Origin: Symbiodinium natans
Taxonomy: Eukaryota > Sar > Dinophyceae > Suessiales > Symbiodiniaceae
Direction of reading: 5' to 3'
Assembly (NCBI GenBank): GCA_905221605.1
Contig: CAJNDS010002248.1
Coordinates: 243,501 to 307,500 of the forward strand
DNA: 64,000 nt
Shown one piece after another: positions 31,875 through 42,609 of the stretch; within the stretch, counting starts at the first letter, position 1; every line of letters starts with the position of its first letter. Both the position numbers and the translations under genes were made by a program. The notes under the pieces were generated by a model. It did no database searches. It saw only the letters and a list, made by a program, of their open reading frames with translations, and was not told the DNA's origin.

Positions 31875-31996
31875 AGGGTATAGGATTAGGGGGACCCTTG
31901 GGGATATAGACCCTCTCAATAATGTCCTCTTTAAGAGAGCCAGAAGAGGGTTAAGAAGGGTTCCCTTTTAAGAGTCCCCCTTATCCTACCTAGGAT
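31875..31996. mobile_element. MITE-like family F with target duplication
   Basis: 122 bp, flanked by ACACT on both sides (31,870-31,874 and 31,997-32,001). Paralogous sites at 27,614 and 28,969 show an unoccupied (A/G)CACTGTTGGGA. Inverted ends AGGATTAGGGGGACCC / GGGTCCCCCTTATCCT are imperfect. Confidence 0.8.
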
Positions 31997-32081
31997 ACAC
32001 TATTGGGAATTAGCCTGGCTACTTCGGGCTTCACTGCAGTATGTGCTGCAAGCTGGGGTGCATCTCGCCGCAGCATAGCAC

Positions 32082-32155
32082 CTTAACCCTAAACCCTAAG
32101 CCCCAAACCCTAAACCCTAAACCCTAAACCCTAAACCCTAAACCCTAAACCCTAA
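32082..32155. repeat. Interstitial telomeric tract (CCCTAAA)
   Basis: About ten units. Confidence 0.9.
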
Positions 32156-32184
32156 AGGCCCTAAACCCGAACTTCGCTGGGAGC

Positions 32185-32229
32185 CTGTGCGGCTTGGGCT
32201 TCTTGATCGGCGTTTGCAGAAGCGCCGGC
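32185..32229 (-). CDS. Candidate microexon, AGASANADQEAQAAQ
   Basis: 45 nt, acceptor CTGTAG, donor CAG|GCTCCC. Most diverged of the four copies yet the same length and open. Confidence 0.48.
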
Positions 32230-32257
32230 CTACAGGAGCTCAGCACGAGCTCAAAGG

Positions 32258-32321
32258 GGTTTAGGGTTTAGGGTTTAGGGTTTAGGGTTTAGGGTTTAGG
32301 GTTTAGGGTTTAGGGTTTAGG
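32258..32321. repeat. Interstitial telomeric tract (TTTAGGG)
   Basis: Nine units. Confidence 0.9.
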
Positions 32322-32386
32322 CATGAAGCGAGGGCTTGCGAAAGCACGGGTTTGTGCGATCAGGAGCCCTGACTTCCACATTGTTT

Positions 32387-32494
32387 GGGTTTAGGGTTTA
32401 GGGTTTAGGGTTTAGGGTTTAGGGTTTAGGGTTTAGGGTTTAGGGTTTAGGGTTTAGGGTTTAGGGTTTAGGGTTTAGGGTTTAGGGTTTAGGG
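32387..32494. repeat. Interstitial telomeric tract (TTTAGGG)
   Basis: About 15 perfect units. Confidence 0.95.
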
Positions 32495-32696
32495 TTCTTG
32501 CATACATGTTAGCCACCCCTGGCGTCTGGAGAGCTTCAAGCCCTGAAGCTTACTCCCGGTATCCGGAAATCCTAGCTACTGTACCCAACTGTGCAACGCG
32601 AAAAGCATGAAGCCAACTCCCAAACCTTCAACATGTTCGGGCCTATGCTAAGTCTCCAGGTCCCGGAATCACCAAGACCTTGGCCATACAAAACCC

Positions 32697-32875
32697 AACC
32701 CTAAACCCTAAACCCTAATTATAAACCCTATACTGCAAACCCTATACCGGCCCTAAACCTTATAAACCTTATAAACCCCATAAACCCCATAAAACCCCAT
32801 AGAACCTATAAACCCCATAAACCCCATAAACCATCAACACTTTCAAAAGCCCTCAAAACCCTCAAAACCCTCGCT
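32697..32875. repeat. CCCTATAAA/CCCCATAAA degenerate array
   Basis: Starts as CCCTAAA and drifts into ATAAACCCC-type units. Confidence 0.75.
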
Positions 32876-32969
32876 GATGCGGCGCCTCACTCCCAAGCGC
32901 TCCCTCCTCCGCAGGGAGACTCAGCTGTCGAGTGGCCTCGGCTTCTTTTTGTTACCCCGGTCAACCGAT

Positions 32970-33185
32970 TGTAGGGTTTAGGAATTCAGGGTTTCGGGCT
33001 GTGGGCAGAAGGTTTAGCGTATAAGGTTTAGGATTTGGGGTTTAAGTAGGGTTTAGGGCAGAATTAGGGGTTAGGGCTTATTTAGGGTCTAGGGTTTGAT
33101 TAGGGTCTAGGGTTTGATGAGGGTCCAGGGTTTTAGGGTTTTTGGGTTTAGGGTTTAGGGTTTGGGGTTTAGGGTTTAGGGTTGA
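32970..33185. repeat. Degenerate interstitial telomeric tract (TTTAGGG)
   Basis: Spaced and clustered units over about 200 bp. Confidence 0.75.
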
Positions 33186-33189
33186 CTAC

Positions 33190-33940
33190 ATACCCCCGAA
33201 GGATTATAGGTTTCGATCGGGGGTCCGCTGGCGCAAGACGTGACCCAAACAAAAGAGAATCTCCATCCCGACAAAGCCCTATTCCCCCTTTCGCAGGTGG
33301 AAACTTTTAGTCAGGGGCTCTCATCTGTGGGATTTTTAAGGCCAAGTTTGAGCTTCGAGTATTTGGGAGTCTGTAGTTAGGACCCTGATCGCCGGAAAGC
33401 CCCGCACCCCGCACCTACAACGGCCACCCTAAACCCGAAATCTTAGGCAACCCTTCTGACCCATCTCCCAATGGCCATGTGCTCATCGCATGTGTGGTCC
33501 ACAGCGTTGGTCTAGAAATGGCCTTTGGTGTTTAACTTGCAAGGTCATAAGGACTGGATGGAGGCATGAATTAAGAGCAAGCTGTACCCCCTTCCACAAC
33601 CTCAGAACTTCTGTTGTCACGAGATTTTTTGCTTGACCACGACGAGCCTCTGGCCGTCTTACAATGTCCTACAAGGAAACACCAAGCAGCACTGACACCA
33701 GAAGACAGCTCTTTCGAAACTCTGCTGCTGTGCACATAAACCTGTGATGCCAGCCGACATCCTGGCTACCCTTGGATGATCCATCCACTCGTCAGGGTTG
33801 TGCATTTCTTGTCTTCCTCTAGACTCTAGATGGTTCAAAGCTCCGCGATGCTCGATTTGCAGAACTAGCCCAGCAAAATCAGGAGCAATACAGAAAAAGC
33901 TATGGAAATACTTCTCCAGAACCCCTCACTTTGAAAAGCT
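33190..33940. other. Intron-like stretch, nothing recognised
   Basis: No repeats or conserved blocks seen between telomeric tracts. Confidence 0.45.
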
Positions 33941-34005
33941 CACCCTAAACCCTAAACCCTAAACCCTGAACCCTAAACCCTAAAGCACTCTCCTGAGCTG
34001 AGGGC

Positions 34006-34044
34006 ATCTTTCAGCAGCAGGCGGTCGAGCAAGTCCGTCGCCAC
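34006..34044 (-). CDS. Candidate microexon, VATDLLDRLLLKD
   Basis: 39 nt, acceptor GAAGAG, donor GAT|GCCCTCAGC. Paralog of 1,410. Confidence 0.45.
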
Positions 34045-34264
34045 CTCTTCAGCTCGGAAAGTCTTCGGCCCTCCCCCGCCACATGCAAAACAAGATCTGA
34101 GGCCTGCAAAGCAGGGTTTAGGGTTTTAAAGTAGGGTTTAGGGTTTTAAAGTAGGGTTTAGGGTTTTGGGGACTGCCCCGAAAAGCTCAAAAAAGGACAA
34201 CAAAGATCAAGGAGCACCCACACTCAGCCTGGACATGGTAATCTATAGACACATGGCTCCTGTT

Positions 34265-34385
34265 AGGGGATAGGATTAAGGGGACCCTTGGGATATAGAC
34301 CCTCTGAATAAGGTCCCTGTTTAAGAGAGCCAGAAGAGGGTTAAGAAGGGGTTCCCTTTTGAGGGTCCCCCTTATCCTACCTAGG
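34265..34385. mobile_element. MITE-like family F, second copy
   Basis: About 90% identical to 31,875-31,996. The matching site in unit 1 (around 1,735) is empty. Confidence 0.75.
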
Positions 34386-34429
34386 ACCTCTGCCATGGTT
34401 CCTACAACAGCCAAACTCAAGAATCCAGC

Positions 34430-34459
34430 CTCTTGAGCAAGCGAGGACGGAGCCGAGGC
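34430..34459 (-). CDS. Candidate microexon, ASAPSSLAQE
   Basis: 30 nt, acceptor GGCAAG, donor GAG|GCTGG. Same peptide at 56,450; the counterpart at 1,758-1,785 keeps only the SSLAQE end. Confidence 0.48.
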
Positions 34460-35954
34460 CTTGCCAAAGGCTGAGGGCACTTTAAGCTTAATAAGGGTTT
34501 ATAGGGTTTAGGGTTTAGGGCTTAGGCGGCTTAGGGTTTAGGGCTTAGGGTTTGTGTTTCGGGAAGGGTTTAGGAGAAGTCTGGAAACTTGGGTTTTGGG
34601 GCTGTGCGATTGGGCTTGCCGCTGGCGAAGCTCGTAAGACAGTCCTAGTAACCTAGAAAGTCTGGAGCAAAAGTGCCTACAGTAACAACTCAAACCTAGG
34701 CGTGGCCGCGTGGCCAACACAGTCCCGACATACACTATGACAACGACCCAGTAGGACAGCAGAACCACAGCAAGGAGCCTAATGGTAGAGTCAAGGACGA
34801 GCTCTGCGTGGCCGAAAGCAGCGGAAAACGCGACTGTGGCCAGCTGTTTCTGAAAGCAAATGGTTCGAGCACAAATGTTGCTGAAGCCTTCATCACCGCC
34901 GTGAGGGTCGAAATAGGCTCTCCGACCATGGACCATCTAATCTAGCAAGCAACCTCATAGCCCCCTAAATCCTAAGCCTTATCCCTAAACCCTAAACCCC
35001 AAAGCCCAATGTAGCCTTGCAGACCCCGGCCCCTAGCCCTAGCCTCGTGGACGCCTGTTGAACGAACCGAGACCTCAGCCGGTGTTGGGGCTGATGGGTG
35101 TTTGCGGCTTTGGGTTTAGGGCTTATAGGGTTTAGGGTTTAGGGTTTAGGGTATAGGGGGAGGTTTAGGGTTGAGGGTGCGGAGTTTCGACTCTCACACT
35201 CGTGCACGGCGGGGCAAGGCTCTGGTTCATGTGCGGTTATTCCTACCAGGTCCTACCAGTCTAAGTTTAGGGTTTTTGAGGGTTTAGGGTTTAGGGTTTA
35301 GGATTTCGGGTTTTTAGGGTTTAGAGTCTTGTGAGGCCTTGCGGCCTCAAGGCCGACCACGTGAGCCATGCGTCGCCCCCCGCCCACCTGGCCCCGCAAC
35401 ATGATAACAACGGAAGAAATGAGCTGGCCATCTGCTTCAGTTCCTTGCGCATTCCTGCCAAGGGGATCTAGAAATCTTGGGTTTCGGAGTGCACGTGCCG
35501 GGTGCTCCCCGGCAACCTTCGCCTTTCTTTACTGACTCCTGGAGCCATTTGGGAGGTCGGTGAGGCTTAGCAAGAAAACCCGAGCACCTTCTGCAATGTT
35601 GCTTGGTTAGGTTCAAAGGCTTACCAAAGAGGCCAATGTTGCTTGGGGAACTTATCATCGGGAAAATTGGCCTGAAGACTCCAAGGGCGGCACCGGTGTT
35701 GAAGCCTGGCTGCGGCGCGCTGCACAGGTTGAGGATGCTTCACTTTGCCGGGCATTCCAGGGAGTCTCTGGACACGCTAAGGTTGGGCAGTGCCTCCCCA
35801 ACCCTAAACCCTGCAGCAGGCTTGCAGAATGTCCTCGCCCCTAAACCCAAAACCCTAAACCCTAAACTCTGGTGTTGGGACTGGGCACTCCAGCGATTCC
35901 GGGGTCCTCTGACATGGGGCACTCCAGGGAGCTGGGATTCTCTGGGGATAACTT

Positions 35955-36169
35955 CTGGGATGTTGCCCCTTGTACTAGCAGGGTTTAGGGTTTGGGGTTT
36001 GGGGTTTAGGGTTTCGACTCTCACGCTAGCAGGGTTTAGGGTTTAGGGTTTGGGGTTTGGGGTTTAGGGTTTAGGGTGTAGGGGTTACTGGCAGCGCTGA
36101 ATAGGGATTATAGAACCCCCTAGTATAACCCCTATTAAGGGCTGTTTGTCTAAGGGGGAACATCCCAAG
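35955..36169. mobile_element. MITE-like family B interrupted by telomeric repeats
   Basis: Left end GGGATGTTGCCCCTTGTACTA and right end GTCTAAGGGGGAACATCCCA are separated by two TTTAGGG/TTTGGGG runs at 35,980-36,085. Confidence 0.65.
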
Positions 36170-36412
36170 AGACTCGCCACTCCCCCGGACACTTCCTGCA
36201 AATCATCTGAGGGGTTTTTTGGGGGGTTGGGTTGGGCACGCCCCCTAAACCCTAAACCCTAAACCCTAAACCCTAAACCCTAAAATGGGTTGGGCACTCC
36301 AGGGACTCTCTGGGGGTACTCCTGGGATGCTCTGGTGGTGGGATACGGGTGATGAGTCCCAGGATGCACACACAGAACCTGCGCCAGACATCCCCAGAAG
36401 CAAAATCTATAG

Positions 36413-36523
36413 TATAGGGGCCTCAATAAGTAGAATAGGGTTTGTCTTGGGGGGGCTATCATATCATGGTATAATTACAAACGGACTGTAAGGGAAGCTA
36501 TGAGTAATTTTTCCGTCCCCGAT
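36413..36523 (+). mobile_element. MITE-like family A
   Basis: TATAGGGGCCTCAATAAG start, TTCCGTCCCCGATA end. Confidence 0.65.
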
Positions 36524-36747
36524 ATCACCCCACTTGCCGAAACCTCCCATAGTGAGGCTAGAGAGGAGCTTGGCATTTGCTGTCACCTACCTTTTACTAA
36601 CTTTCACCCTAAACCCTAAGCCCTAAACGTCGTGAGCACAGACGGCCCCCCCAAAATCATCGACCCCTCTCTGCGGAGGCTGGTGCCTGCGAGACCTCCG
36701 CGCCCATTGAGCCGGAGCCTGGCATGTGGAGGAGCTCCCCACTTCTG

Positions 36748-36853
36748 TAGAAACCTTAATAGTTAGAATAGGGTGTTGGGGGGGGGGGGGGCTTATTATC
36801 GTATATTCATAAACGGGCCGTAAGGGAATACCATTAGTGCTATGCCGACCCCG
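36748..36853 (+). mobile_element. MITE-like family A with poly-G
   Basis: Absent from the matching stretch of unit 1 near 6,165-6,225, so it inserted after the duplication. Confidence 0.65.
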
Positions 36854-37122
36854 ATGGAGTGCATGGGGATGAAGGTATGACAGGAAGTGAACAAATTCGC
36901 GTTTTGGGAAATCAGTCGGCCTTTGCACAGGGCTCGAGGTACTGAGCCTGCACCACCACTAGCCGACATGCTTGGAGCACAAGCCGTTCAAAGCCTCAAA
37001 CTACATGCAGCCCCGAAACCCTGGGGAAGTTTGAAGGAACCCGCACACATGATCCTCCTAAACCCTAAACGCTAAACCCTAAACCCTGGAAAAGTTTCTT
37101 ACCAAGCATATAGGGCCTCGGC

Positions 37123-37171
37123 CCGACTGCACAGCGGGTGCATCCACGCCCTTGGTGCAGCAGCGACTTCT
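37123..37171 (-). CDS. Candidate microexon, VAAAPRAWMHPLCSR (phase shifted)
   Basis: 49 nt, paired with 6,422, between CATCAG and CGG|GCCGAGG. Confidence 0.32.
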
Positions 37172-37195
37172 CTGATGTTGAAAGCCCTGACTTTG

Positions 37196-37310
37196 CCCTG
37201 AACCCTAAGCCCTTTGGCCTAAACCCTAAACCCTAAACCCTAAACCCTAAACCCTAAACCCTAAACCCTAAACCCTAAACCCTAAACCCTAAACCCTAAA
37301 CCCTAAACCT
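37196..37310. repeat. Interstitial telomeric tract (CCCTAAA)
   Basis: About 14 units. Confidence 0.92.
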
Positions 37311-37843
37311 GCTAAACCTCAGGGCGCGGGCTTGCAAAGTTTAGAGGCTTTCGGGGGGCGCTTAGGGCTCAGGGCGAAGCTCTGCCTGTGGGGGGCTTAG
37401 GGATTAGGGTTTAGGGTTTAGGGTTATTTGCCAAGCAGGCCAACAGCACTGCAGGGAACCATTTTTTCAAGCAAGAGACATCAAGAAGCTACAAAACTGA
37501 GTCAACGCAGTGCTGCATGGTTCAACCAGGGTCAGCTACTTCACCTTCCCAGGCTAACAAGGAAAGGCCGAAGGTCGCTACGACCCGTTTAGGGCTTAGG
37601 GTTTAGGGCTTAGGGGACAAGAGGGGCGAAGGGTAGAAAGCAAGTCGATCTCCGAGCCGACACTTGCCTTTTTGTTGGGGTAGGCAGCGGGCTCTTTCCG
37701 CGAGCGTCACTGCGATTTTCCACAGCATAGACATAAAATATCTATACAGTCTTATAAAGTGTCTGTATGCACATATATGTATATCTATATACATATGTAT
37801 ACGCTTTTAATTTTCTTCTGCATTACATTTTGAGCAACCAGGC

Positions 37844-37885
37844 CTGGGGCGAAGGAGCGGGTGCCGGCTTGGGTCCCGGTGCCAC
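37844..37885 (-). CDS. Candidate microexon, VAPGPKPAPAPSPQ (array copy 1)
   Basis: 42 nt, acceptor AAAGAAG, donor CAG|GCCTGG. Pro-rich linker, first by coordinate of six in a tandem array. Confidence 0.5.
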
Positions 37886-38533
37886 CTTCTTTGGGCTCAG
37901 GGGGTTTGGGTGCTCTGGGGTTGTTCGAAAGTCTCGGCACACAGTGCTTAGTGCGTTTAGGCAGAGAGTGTTTGGGGCTTTGGTTCTGCAGATTTGGGAA
38001 ATTCTGGGGCAAGAAGGGGCTTTGGCAGTATCAAGGCTGATTGAACACTGAAATTGGCCCATCAGACAGGCCTCTGCAGAAACACTTTCTCCTCGTGTAC
38101 CCTATAGACCCGAAAGCCCCTAAACCCGGAAGTTTCGAGACGGTCAGTCAAGATTATCCAGGAAAAGAGGCTCAGGGCTTGGGCCTTAGACGGTCTAGAA
38201 AGCAGGTTTCTGCACTTGGGTTGATGAAAGCTGCTGTGCAATAGGTGCATGTGGGAAGACGGTGTTGATTTTACTCTGGATCCTACACCGCCAAGACCTC
38301 GCACTTGCAGACGTCAGGTGAACAAAAAGAAGACAACTAGAAATCCCCTCAAAGGCACCATAAGCACCCCGTCAGCAAACTGCCCTTCTGGCGCACACAT
38401 CCGGTTCTCATATGTACTGGAATTTTAAACACATTATACGCATACAGGCTCTATCATATACTCTCTATATATATATATATATATGTAAGTGTACATATAT
38501 GTATATATGTTTTCTCTGCATTGCATATTAGGC

Positions 38534-38575
38534 CTGGGGCGAAGGGGCGGGCGCCGGCTTGGGTCCAGGTGCCAC
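38534..38575 (-). CDS. Candidate microexon, VAPGPKPAPAPSPQ (array copy 2)
   Basis: Same 14 residues; acceptor CGAAGAAG, donor CAG|GCCTAA. Confidence 0.48.
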
Positions 38576-39238
38576 CTTCTTCGGGCTCAGGAATTTGGGT
38601 GTTACTTGGGGGAACTCTGGGGCGAGAAGGGGCATAGAAGGCTCATGGAAATTTGAAAACTGAAATGGCTTTATCAGACAAGCTTCTGCAGAAAGACCTT
38701 CTCTTCGTGTGTCTCCTATTCCCACGTGAGATCACCCAGTACTGGTCTCATGTAGAGTTTGTTATTTGGGAATATGATTTAAATGGCAGAGCTGCAGTCG
38801 GCGACTCTTCTTCCTCGTGCAAGCTCAAGCTCTGCGGGCCCCAAGGACTTTGAATTGAAGATCAAACCCGAAACCCTGCAGACTTCAGGTACCCTTTACA
38901 CCCTCTATCCCCTAAACCCGGAAGTTTTGATGCGATCAAGATTATCCAGGAAAACCTTACCCAAAAAGCTCGGAGTTTCGGCCAGAGGCTTAGGCCTTAA
39001 ACGTTGTAGGGAACAGTCGAGGGCCCTCGACGTCAGGTGAAAGACCAAAAAAGAAATCCCCGAAAGGCCCTAGAACCACCACGTATGCAAGCTGAAGTCC
39101 TGGCGCACCATATATGTCCTGGTCGTCTACACACATCCAATATACGCATACAAGTCATATCAAATACTATATATATATGTATGTATATATGCTATATCCT
39201 GTACTACATATTCTGTACTGTATACTGAGCAGCCGGGC

Positions 39239-39280
39239 CTGGGTCGAGGGGGCAGGTGCCGGCTCGGGTCCCGGTGCCGC
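39239..39280 (-). CDS. Candidate microexon, AAPGPEPAPAPSTQ (array copy 3)
   Basis: 42 nt, acceptor ACGAAG, donor CAG|GCCCGG. Three substitutions relative to copy 1, no length change. Confidence 0.48.
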
Positions 39281-39487
39281 CTTCGTTAGGCTCAGGGGTT
39301 TGGGGCGAGAAGGAGCTTGGCAGGCGAATTAAAACTTGAAAACTGAACTCGCCTATCACGCTTCTGCCGAAAGGCCTTCTCTTTCGTGCGTCTCCTATTC
39401 CCACATGAGGTCACCCACTGCTGGCCTCATGCGAAGTTCATTATTCGAATGTGGCTTATTGAAATGGCAGGGCTGCAGCAGGCTGAA

Positions 39488-39612
39488 ACCCTATGGTTTA
39501 GGGGTTTTTTTGGCCACCCGCGGGTTTAGGGTTTAGGGTTTAGGGTTTTTTTGGGCCACCCGCCAAGCCGACCCCCTCTGGGATCAGGGTTTAGGGTTTA
39601 GGGTTTAGGGCC
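39488..39612. repeat. Paired telomeric tracts, each followed by T7 and GGCCACCCGC
   Basis: Two short TTTAGGG runs each end in T7, then GG(G)CCACCCGC. Seen at 39,505 and 39,546. Confidence 0.8.
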
Positions 39613-40030
39613 CCCAAGCTAAACTCTAATTGCAGGCTTCAAGGATCCTTTAGACCCTCAAGCCCCTACCCTCGGAAGCTTCGAGACGGTCAAGATTATC
39701 CAGGAAAACCTTCCCTCGAAGTTTCGGAAAGAGGCTTAGGCCTAAACGGTCTAGGGAAGCGGTTTCCTGCCCTTGTGTTGATGGAAGCCGCTGTGTAGTA
39801 GGTGCATGTGGAAGAACAAGGTGTTGAGTCTTCTGTAGATTCTAGATCCGCCAAAACCCTCGCACCTTCAGACTGCAGATGAAGAAGAAGAAGAAGCCAA
39901 CTAGAAATTTTCGAAAGGCCCTATAACCACCACGTCAGTAAACCGCCGTTCTGGGGCGCAAATCCGGCTATCACATTTACTGGCAGCGATATCAAATATA
40001 TATTCTGTATTGTATATTGAGCAACCAGGC

Positions 40031-40072
40031 CTGGGACACAGGGGCGGGTGCCGGCTTGGGTCCAGGTGCCAC
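40031..40072 (-). CDS. Candidate microexon, VAPGPKPAPAPVSQ (array copy 4)
   Basis: 42 nt, acceptor CGAAGAAG, donor CAG|GCCTGG. Confidence 0.48.
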
Positions 40073-40734
40073 CTTCTTCGGGCTCAGGGGGTTTGGGTGT
40101 TCTGGGGTTTTTGGAAAGTCTCGGCACACAGTGCTTAGTGATTTGGGGAAGTTCTGGGGCAAGAAGGGGCTTGGAAGGCTCATGGAAATTTAAAACTGAA
40201 ATGGCTTCATCAGACAAGCTTCTGCAGAAAGGCCTTCTCTTCGTGCGTTTCCTATTCCCAAGTGAGACCACCCGGAAAAACACGGTTGAAATGGCAGGCT
40301 TGAGGTCTACAGGCCCCAAGGCCCCTGAAGCTGAAACCCTAGAACCCTACACGCTTCAAGTACAATATAGACCCTATATAGCCCCTAAACTCGGAAGTTT
40401 CGAGACATTCAAGATGATCCAGGAAAGCCTTCCCCAAACAACTCGGAGTTTCGAATAGCGGCTTAGCCTTTAAACGGTTTGGGGCACAGCCCTCTAAGCG
40501 GTTTCCTGCCCTTGTGTTGATGAAAGCTGTTGTGCAATAGGTGCCAGTGAGAAAAATGGTGTTGAGTTTACTGTAGGAAATCCCCGACAGGCCATGTAAC
40601 CACCACGTCAGCAAACTGCCGTTCTTGGCGCACAAATCCGGTTATCACATGAACTGGCATTTTGCACACATCATACGCATACAAGCTAATATAAGATGCT
40701 GCATCTTCTGCATTCTATTCTTGAGCAACCAGGC

Positions 40735-40776
40735 CTGGGACGAAGGGGCCGGTGCCGGCTTGGGCCCCGGTGACAC
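40735..40776 (-). CDS. Candidate microexon, VSPGPKPAPAPSSQ (array copy 5)
   Basis: 42 nt, acceptor CCAAGAAG, donor CAG|GCCTGG. Confidence 0.48.
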
Positions 40777-41352
40777 CTTCTTGGGGCTCACGGGTGTGGG
40801 TGTTCTGGGGGTGATTGAAAGTCTCGGGGCGCAGCGTCTAGTGTGTTTGGGCAGAGAGTGTTTGGAGCTTTGATTCTGCAGATCTCTGGGGCAAGAAGGG
40901 GCGTTAGCAGCCTCTGGCGGGAAGAAGGGTGACTGAAACTGAAGATGGCTTGTCAGACAGGCTTCTGCAGAAAGGCCTTCTCTTGAAACCCGGAAGTTTC
41001 CAGACGGTCAAGGAAAACCTTTCCAAAACGCTCGGAGTTTCGGCTAGCGGCTTAGGCTTTGAACGGTTTGGGGGCACAGCCCTCTAAGCGACTTCCCGCC
41101 TTCGGGTTGATGAAGGCAGTTGTGCAATTGATGTGCGTGAGATAACAAGTACTGCAGATCCCATAGTGAAGAAGAAGAAGAAGCAGCCAACCAGAAACCC
41201 CCGAAAGGCCCCATAACAACTGCGGCAGAAAAATGCCGTTCTGGCCCACAAATCCGTTTATCACATTTACTGGCATTTTACACACATCATACGCATACAA
41301 GTTCTTATATCATATGCTGCATATGCTGCACTCTTTTCTTGAGCAACCAGGC

Positions 41353-41394
41353 CTGGGACGGAGGGGCCGGTGCCGGTTTGGGTCCGGGTGCCAC
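41353..41394 (-). CDS. Candidate microexon, VAPGPKPAPAPPSQ (array copy 6)
   Basis: 42 nt, acceptor CAAAGAAG, donor CAG|GCCTGG. Confidence 0.48.
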
Positions 41395-41857
41395 CTTCTT
41401 TGGGCTTTCAGTTTCCGATTCCTACGGTTTGTTGGGATCACCAGCTACTGGTCTCATGTGTAGGAGTTCGCACTTGTGGCAGGGCTGCAGTCGGAGACTC
41501 TGCTTCTTTTTGCAGGATCAAGCTTCAAGGGCCTTGATCCCGAAATCAGCTCTAAATCCTAATTACAAGCTTCAGGCCCCTAAACCTGGGGAAGTTTCGG
41601 GATGGTGAAGGTCATCGAGGGGAACCCATCCCAAGAAGCTCGGAGTCTCGGCTAGAGGTTGAGGCTTTAATCGGCTTCCGACCAGCTAGGGCATAGCTAT
41701 CATAGTTAAGGAAACAGGCTGGAAAACACATAGGGGACAACCAATCCAACTCGGGATACCCCAGGCTGTCAAGTCCCCAACACCAAAGCTCGCTGCGCTT
41801 GAGCGGGACATGTGCAGGATACATGGGCTTGCCGGAAGCTCCCGTGTCACAGCTTTA

Positions 41858-41917
41858 TTGGGATGTTCCTCCTTATGCTAACAGTCCTTTATAGGGATTA
41901 TAGTATAGTAGAATGGG
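41858..41917. mobile_element. MITE-like family B, half copy
   Basis: Left half, then abrupt loss of similarity. Confidence 0.45.
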
Positions 41918-41995
41918 GCTCCAAGGGATACAGCTTTAAGTGGTTCAGGGGAAACCAAGATTCTGAACAGCAACGGGCTGGCCGCTGCTCAAGAC

Positions 41996-42034
41996 CTGCC
42001 CAAGGGCGCTGCGGACGGCGATGGCTGTGTTGGC
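41996..42034 (-). CDS. Candidate microexon, ANTAIAVRSALGQ
   Basis: 39 nt, acceptor TTCGAG, donor CAG|GTCTTG. Paralog of 8,092. Confidence 0.45.
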
Positions 42035-42270
42035 CTCGAAGCGGGGCGCAGTTCGGGATCTCTAGGGGACTGGGAGGCCTACCGGCGTCGTGCTCAAGTA
42101 ACATGGAGCCTAGCCACTTCCCCAGATGTCAACCGACATCGGGGTTCAACCCCTATCCTCCCTGAACCCCAAACCCTAAACCCCTAAGCAGCACCCGTCG
42201 GGCATCCTGCACTCAAGACTGCAACTACAACCCTGGTCCCAGGTGCAGCCAAAAATGTGCATGTCCCGCA

Positions 42271-42360
42271 ATAGGGGGTACCCCCTACTATAAAAAGAAA
42301 AGTCCTTATTGTGCATTCTAGAATCCCCGAAGAAGGGTGCCCCTATTTTCGGAAACCCCC
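42271..42360. mobile_element. MITE-like family C
   Basis: Family marked by GGTTTCCGAAAATAGGGG ends around GGGTACC; here the right end CCCCTATTTTCGGAAACC is clear. Confidence 0.5.
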
Positions 42361-42426
42361 AAATAATTGCCTGGCCTAAAACTCCGACAGGCTGGACGTT
42401 GGGAGCCAGGATGCGCTTGTGGTACT

Positions 42427-42550
42427 ACAGAGGCCTTAATACTTAGAATAGAGTGCTTCGGGGGCGGGGGGAGGGGGGGTGGGGTATTATAGTACAATTG
42501 CAAATGGACCATAGGGGAATACTACGTAATAATTGTTCCGAGCCCTATAT
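42427..42550 (+). mobile_element. MITE-like family A
   Basis: AGAGGCCTTAATACTTAG start and TTGTTCCGAGCCC end; G-rich middle. Confidence 0.6.
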
Positions 42551-42576
42551 TATTTTACAGGACTCCCCGGCCTCTC

Positions 42577-42609
42577 CTTGGGCGGAAGCGGCACGGCCGC
42601 TGGGGACTC
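42577..42609 (-). CDS. Candidate microexon, ESPAAVPLPPK
   Basis: 33 nt, acceptor GCTGAG, GA-type donor AAG|GAGAGG. Paralog of 9,519. Confidence 0.45.

Larger units (their letters stand above)
37755..41640 (-). repeat. Tandem array of six about 0.7-kb exon-intron units
   Basis: Copies of the 42-nt VAPGPKPAPAPSPQ block start at 37,844, 38,534, 39,239, 40,031, 40,735 and 41,353, a spacing of about 620-790 bp. Shared flanking sequence includes the tract around AAACTGAAATGGC, TCTGCAGAAAGGCCTTCTC and GAAGAAG runs. Unit 1 shows no equivalent expansion between 6.5 and 8.0 kb, so the array probably grew after the duplication. Confidence 0.7.

Noticed and set aside
37767-41608. Plus-strand Gly-rich frames (SNQAWGEGAGAGLGPGATFFGL)
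   Set aside because: Same blocks as the minus-strand VAPGPKPAPAPSPQ exons. The minus reading has AG acceptors and GC donors at both borders and agrees with the strand of all other blocks; not fully excluded.
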